A stretch of DNA of 64,000 nt from Flectonema sp. DT1601 (lineage: Eukaryota; Euglenozoa; Diplonemea; Diplonemida; Diplonemidae). A program made the translations under genes and the position numbers. Shown here piece after piece: positions 62,765 through 64,000 of this stretch. The stretch's first letter is position 1. The number at the start of each line of letters is the position of its first letter. The notes below the pieces were generated by a model. It saw only the letters and a list, made by a program, of their open reading frames with translations. It ran no database searches and was not told where the DNA came from. The stretch covers positions 1,488,001 through 1,552,000 of the forward strand of contig OZ025782.1 in NCBI GenBank assembly GCA_964019425.1, read 5' to 3'.

Positions 62765-64000
62765 CTACTGTCTTGCAAAAGATGATCTGATATTATTAGT
62801 TGAGTAAACTGTTTCTATCGGCTGTATAGTTGAGCGAGTCTTTCGTGCAACAGGTGTAGTCGTTCTGAGAGGCTTTGCCTCATCCTCTACTCGAAATGAA
62901 CGAGTTTTTGTTGTTATCGGAGGTGCCCAAGGTTGGGGCTTCATTGCTGATCTAGTACGTCGGTTGTCACCGCCTTCAGACTGTAATGCCTTTTTAGACA
63001 GCCGAGGTACGTGTGGCTTTCGCATACGGGCGGGGTCAAAGTTCAGAGACCTGGGAGAAGTAGCTTGGAGGTTAACAGGTTTCTTTATAACACCAGTACT
63101 ACTTCTCCCCCGACCAACTGCAACTCGACCTCGACCACTAACAGGGCTGGTTGCCGTCGGCTGTGGGACGCATAATCTCGGATTTGGTACCGGACTTGGT
63201 GAAGAGTCAACTGATCGCGGGGTAGGTAGTGGACTGGGACTCCTTTCTTCTACAGCATTCATCCTGTCAGCGACAGGTCCCACGAGAGACATGTTAAGTG
63301 GAAGTAGTTCAGTATTGGTCATTAAACTATCATCACGAGATACTTCAATAGTTGATCCAACTTTAACTGGATTCATAATTGGACTCATACTAACTCTTGT
63401 CGGTGATTTGAATTCTGACAATGGACTGACTTGACTCGGAGTCGATAGCGGTGCTGGAGATCCATCGCTTGGAACTCTGACAGTGGAGTCAGTCAGATTG
63501 TGATATTCAGGAATTGGAAGTCTTGCTGCTTCAACAGTTGTTGTAGTTGTTGGTAATCTTGTTTGTAACTCACGTGCGATAGTTTCACTGATATCTTGAA
63601 CAGTAGTAGAGTTCAGTGTGTTGGGTAAGGTCGCAGGTGCTGTTTGATTTCGCAATCGAACTTCATATTCCGAAACAAACTGAACATCACTTTCACCAGA
63701 CTTTGTACCTAACGGCCGAGTATCTTCACTAACAGCCTTCACAGGAACTGGTAAGTCTCTCGGTAAAGGAGCAATAGAAACTTTCACAGGCGACGGTACT
63801 TTTTTCGGTGATATTCTCTCTGATTCTTTAGCAAGTTGACGACTTGGATGAGGTGGAGATACGAGTTCCGAATCATTCCCGAGATTTAAGTATGCCACAG
63901 TTGACTGAGGAACTGGCTGAGGAGGAGGAATTCCTGCTAACTGACCTGTAGCACGCATACGACCTATTGTTTTATCATAAGGCTGAGATAATATTGATTG
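62765..64000 (-). CDS. Pro/Ser/Thr-rich protein of unknown function, 5' end outside window
   Basis: An open frame enters from the right edge and runs 411 codons to a stop at 62765; the 14 codons before the first ATG (63958) are also open (QSILSQPYDKTIGR), so the true start is beyond the window. The visible part is low in hydrophobic residues and rich in Pro, Ser, Thr and Arg, with clusters such as ERSPSPLPTPRSVDSSPSPV and basic patches (SGRGRVAVGRGRSS; RMRKPHVPRLSKKA). No folded domain or membrane segment is recognised. Many S/T-P sites suggest phosphorylation by proline-directed kinases; microtubule or RNA association is possible from composition only. It ends NNIRSSFARQ. Confidence 0.7.
   Translation of the reverse strand, partial: QSILSQPYDKTIGRMRATGQLAGIPPPQPVPQSTVAYLNLGNDSELVSPPHPSRQLAKESERISPKKVPSPVKVSIAPLPRDLPVPVKAVSEDTRPLGTKSGESDVQFVSEYEVRLRNQTAPATLPNTLNSTTVQDISETIARELQTRLPTTTTTVEAARLPIPEYHNLTDSTVRVPSDGSPAPLSTPSQVSPLSEFKSPTRVSMSPIMNPVKVGSTIEVSRDDSLMTNTELLPLNMSLVGPVADRMNAVEERSPSPLPTPRSVDSSPSPVPNPRLCVPQPTATSPVSGRGRVAVGRGRSSTGVIKKPVNLQATSPRSLNFDPARMRKPHVPRLSKKALQSEGGDNRRTRSAMKPQPWAPPITTKTRSFRVEDEAKPLRTTTPVARKTRSTIQPIETVYSTNNIRSSFARQ

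Overview
This is a eukaryotic nuclear window: AT-rich, crowded with poly(A)/poly(T) tracts, with mostly intron-poor genes carrying a few short GT-AG introns. All 23 genes I can support lie on the minus strand. Nearly every start codon has a splice-acceptor-like AG, usually after a pyrimidine-rich stretch, about 7 to 70 bases upstream. One-way gene order plus an acceptor before each ATG is the pattern of polycistronic transcription resolved by spliced-leader trans-splicing. With ordinary GT-AG cis introns also present, a euglenozoan (a diplonemid is my best guess) fits best, with a dinoflagellate relative as the alternative. This is inference: no spliced-leader RNA gene was seen and no species was identified. 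Methylmalonyl-CoA epimerase with a mitochondrial-type N-terminus and a secretory cathepsin L suggest a heterotroph with respiring mitochondria.

Layout in the direction of transcription (high to low coordinates). 64.0-62.8 kb: the 3' part of a Pro/Ser-rich protein. 62.4-61.5 kb: a doubtful small gene and a CCCH zinc-finger protein. 61.5-58.1 kb: no genes, but three strong hairpins and a doubled short repeat. 58.1-55.5 kb: a Na+/H+ exchanger with a large Cys-rich ectodomain. 54.3-53.0 kb: an SPF45-like splicing factor. 52.1-51.1 kb: an EEF1AKMT4-like methyltransferase whose second intron holds a dispersed repeat. 50.1-44.3 kb: two paralogous SPX-kinase-IQ-CaaX proteins. 44.3-35.5 kb: gene-poor, with dispersed repeats. 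35.5-29.4 kb: a 2009-residue SecA-like ATPase with a predicted N-terminal lipid anchor. 29.4-26.6 kb: gene-poor. 26.6-11.9 kb: a compact run of cathepsin L, CRIPT, METTL25-like, methylmalonyl-CoA epimerase, ankyrin-GNAT, coiled-coil, small, SPRY and nitronate monooxygenase genes, then three proteins of unknown function. 11.9-5.8 kb: gene-poor. 5.7-4.4 kb: sphingolipid C9-methyltransferase. 3.3-0.8 kb: CPSF2. 0.5-0 kb: the N-terminus of an Mtr4 helicase.

Genes sharing a directional cluster need not share a pathway. Several act on RNA (Mtr4, CPSF2, CRIPT, SPF45-like, CCCH protein), but I see no operon logic beyond shared direction.

The most unusual content is the lipid-anchored SecA-like ATPase with about a dozen N-terminal modules, the prenylated SPX-MAPK-like kinase pair with patches of recent gene conversion, the Cys-rich NHE fusion, the apparent split between A-rich cis acceptors and pyrimidine-rich trans acceptors, and four families of short dispersed repeats.
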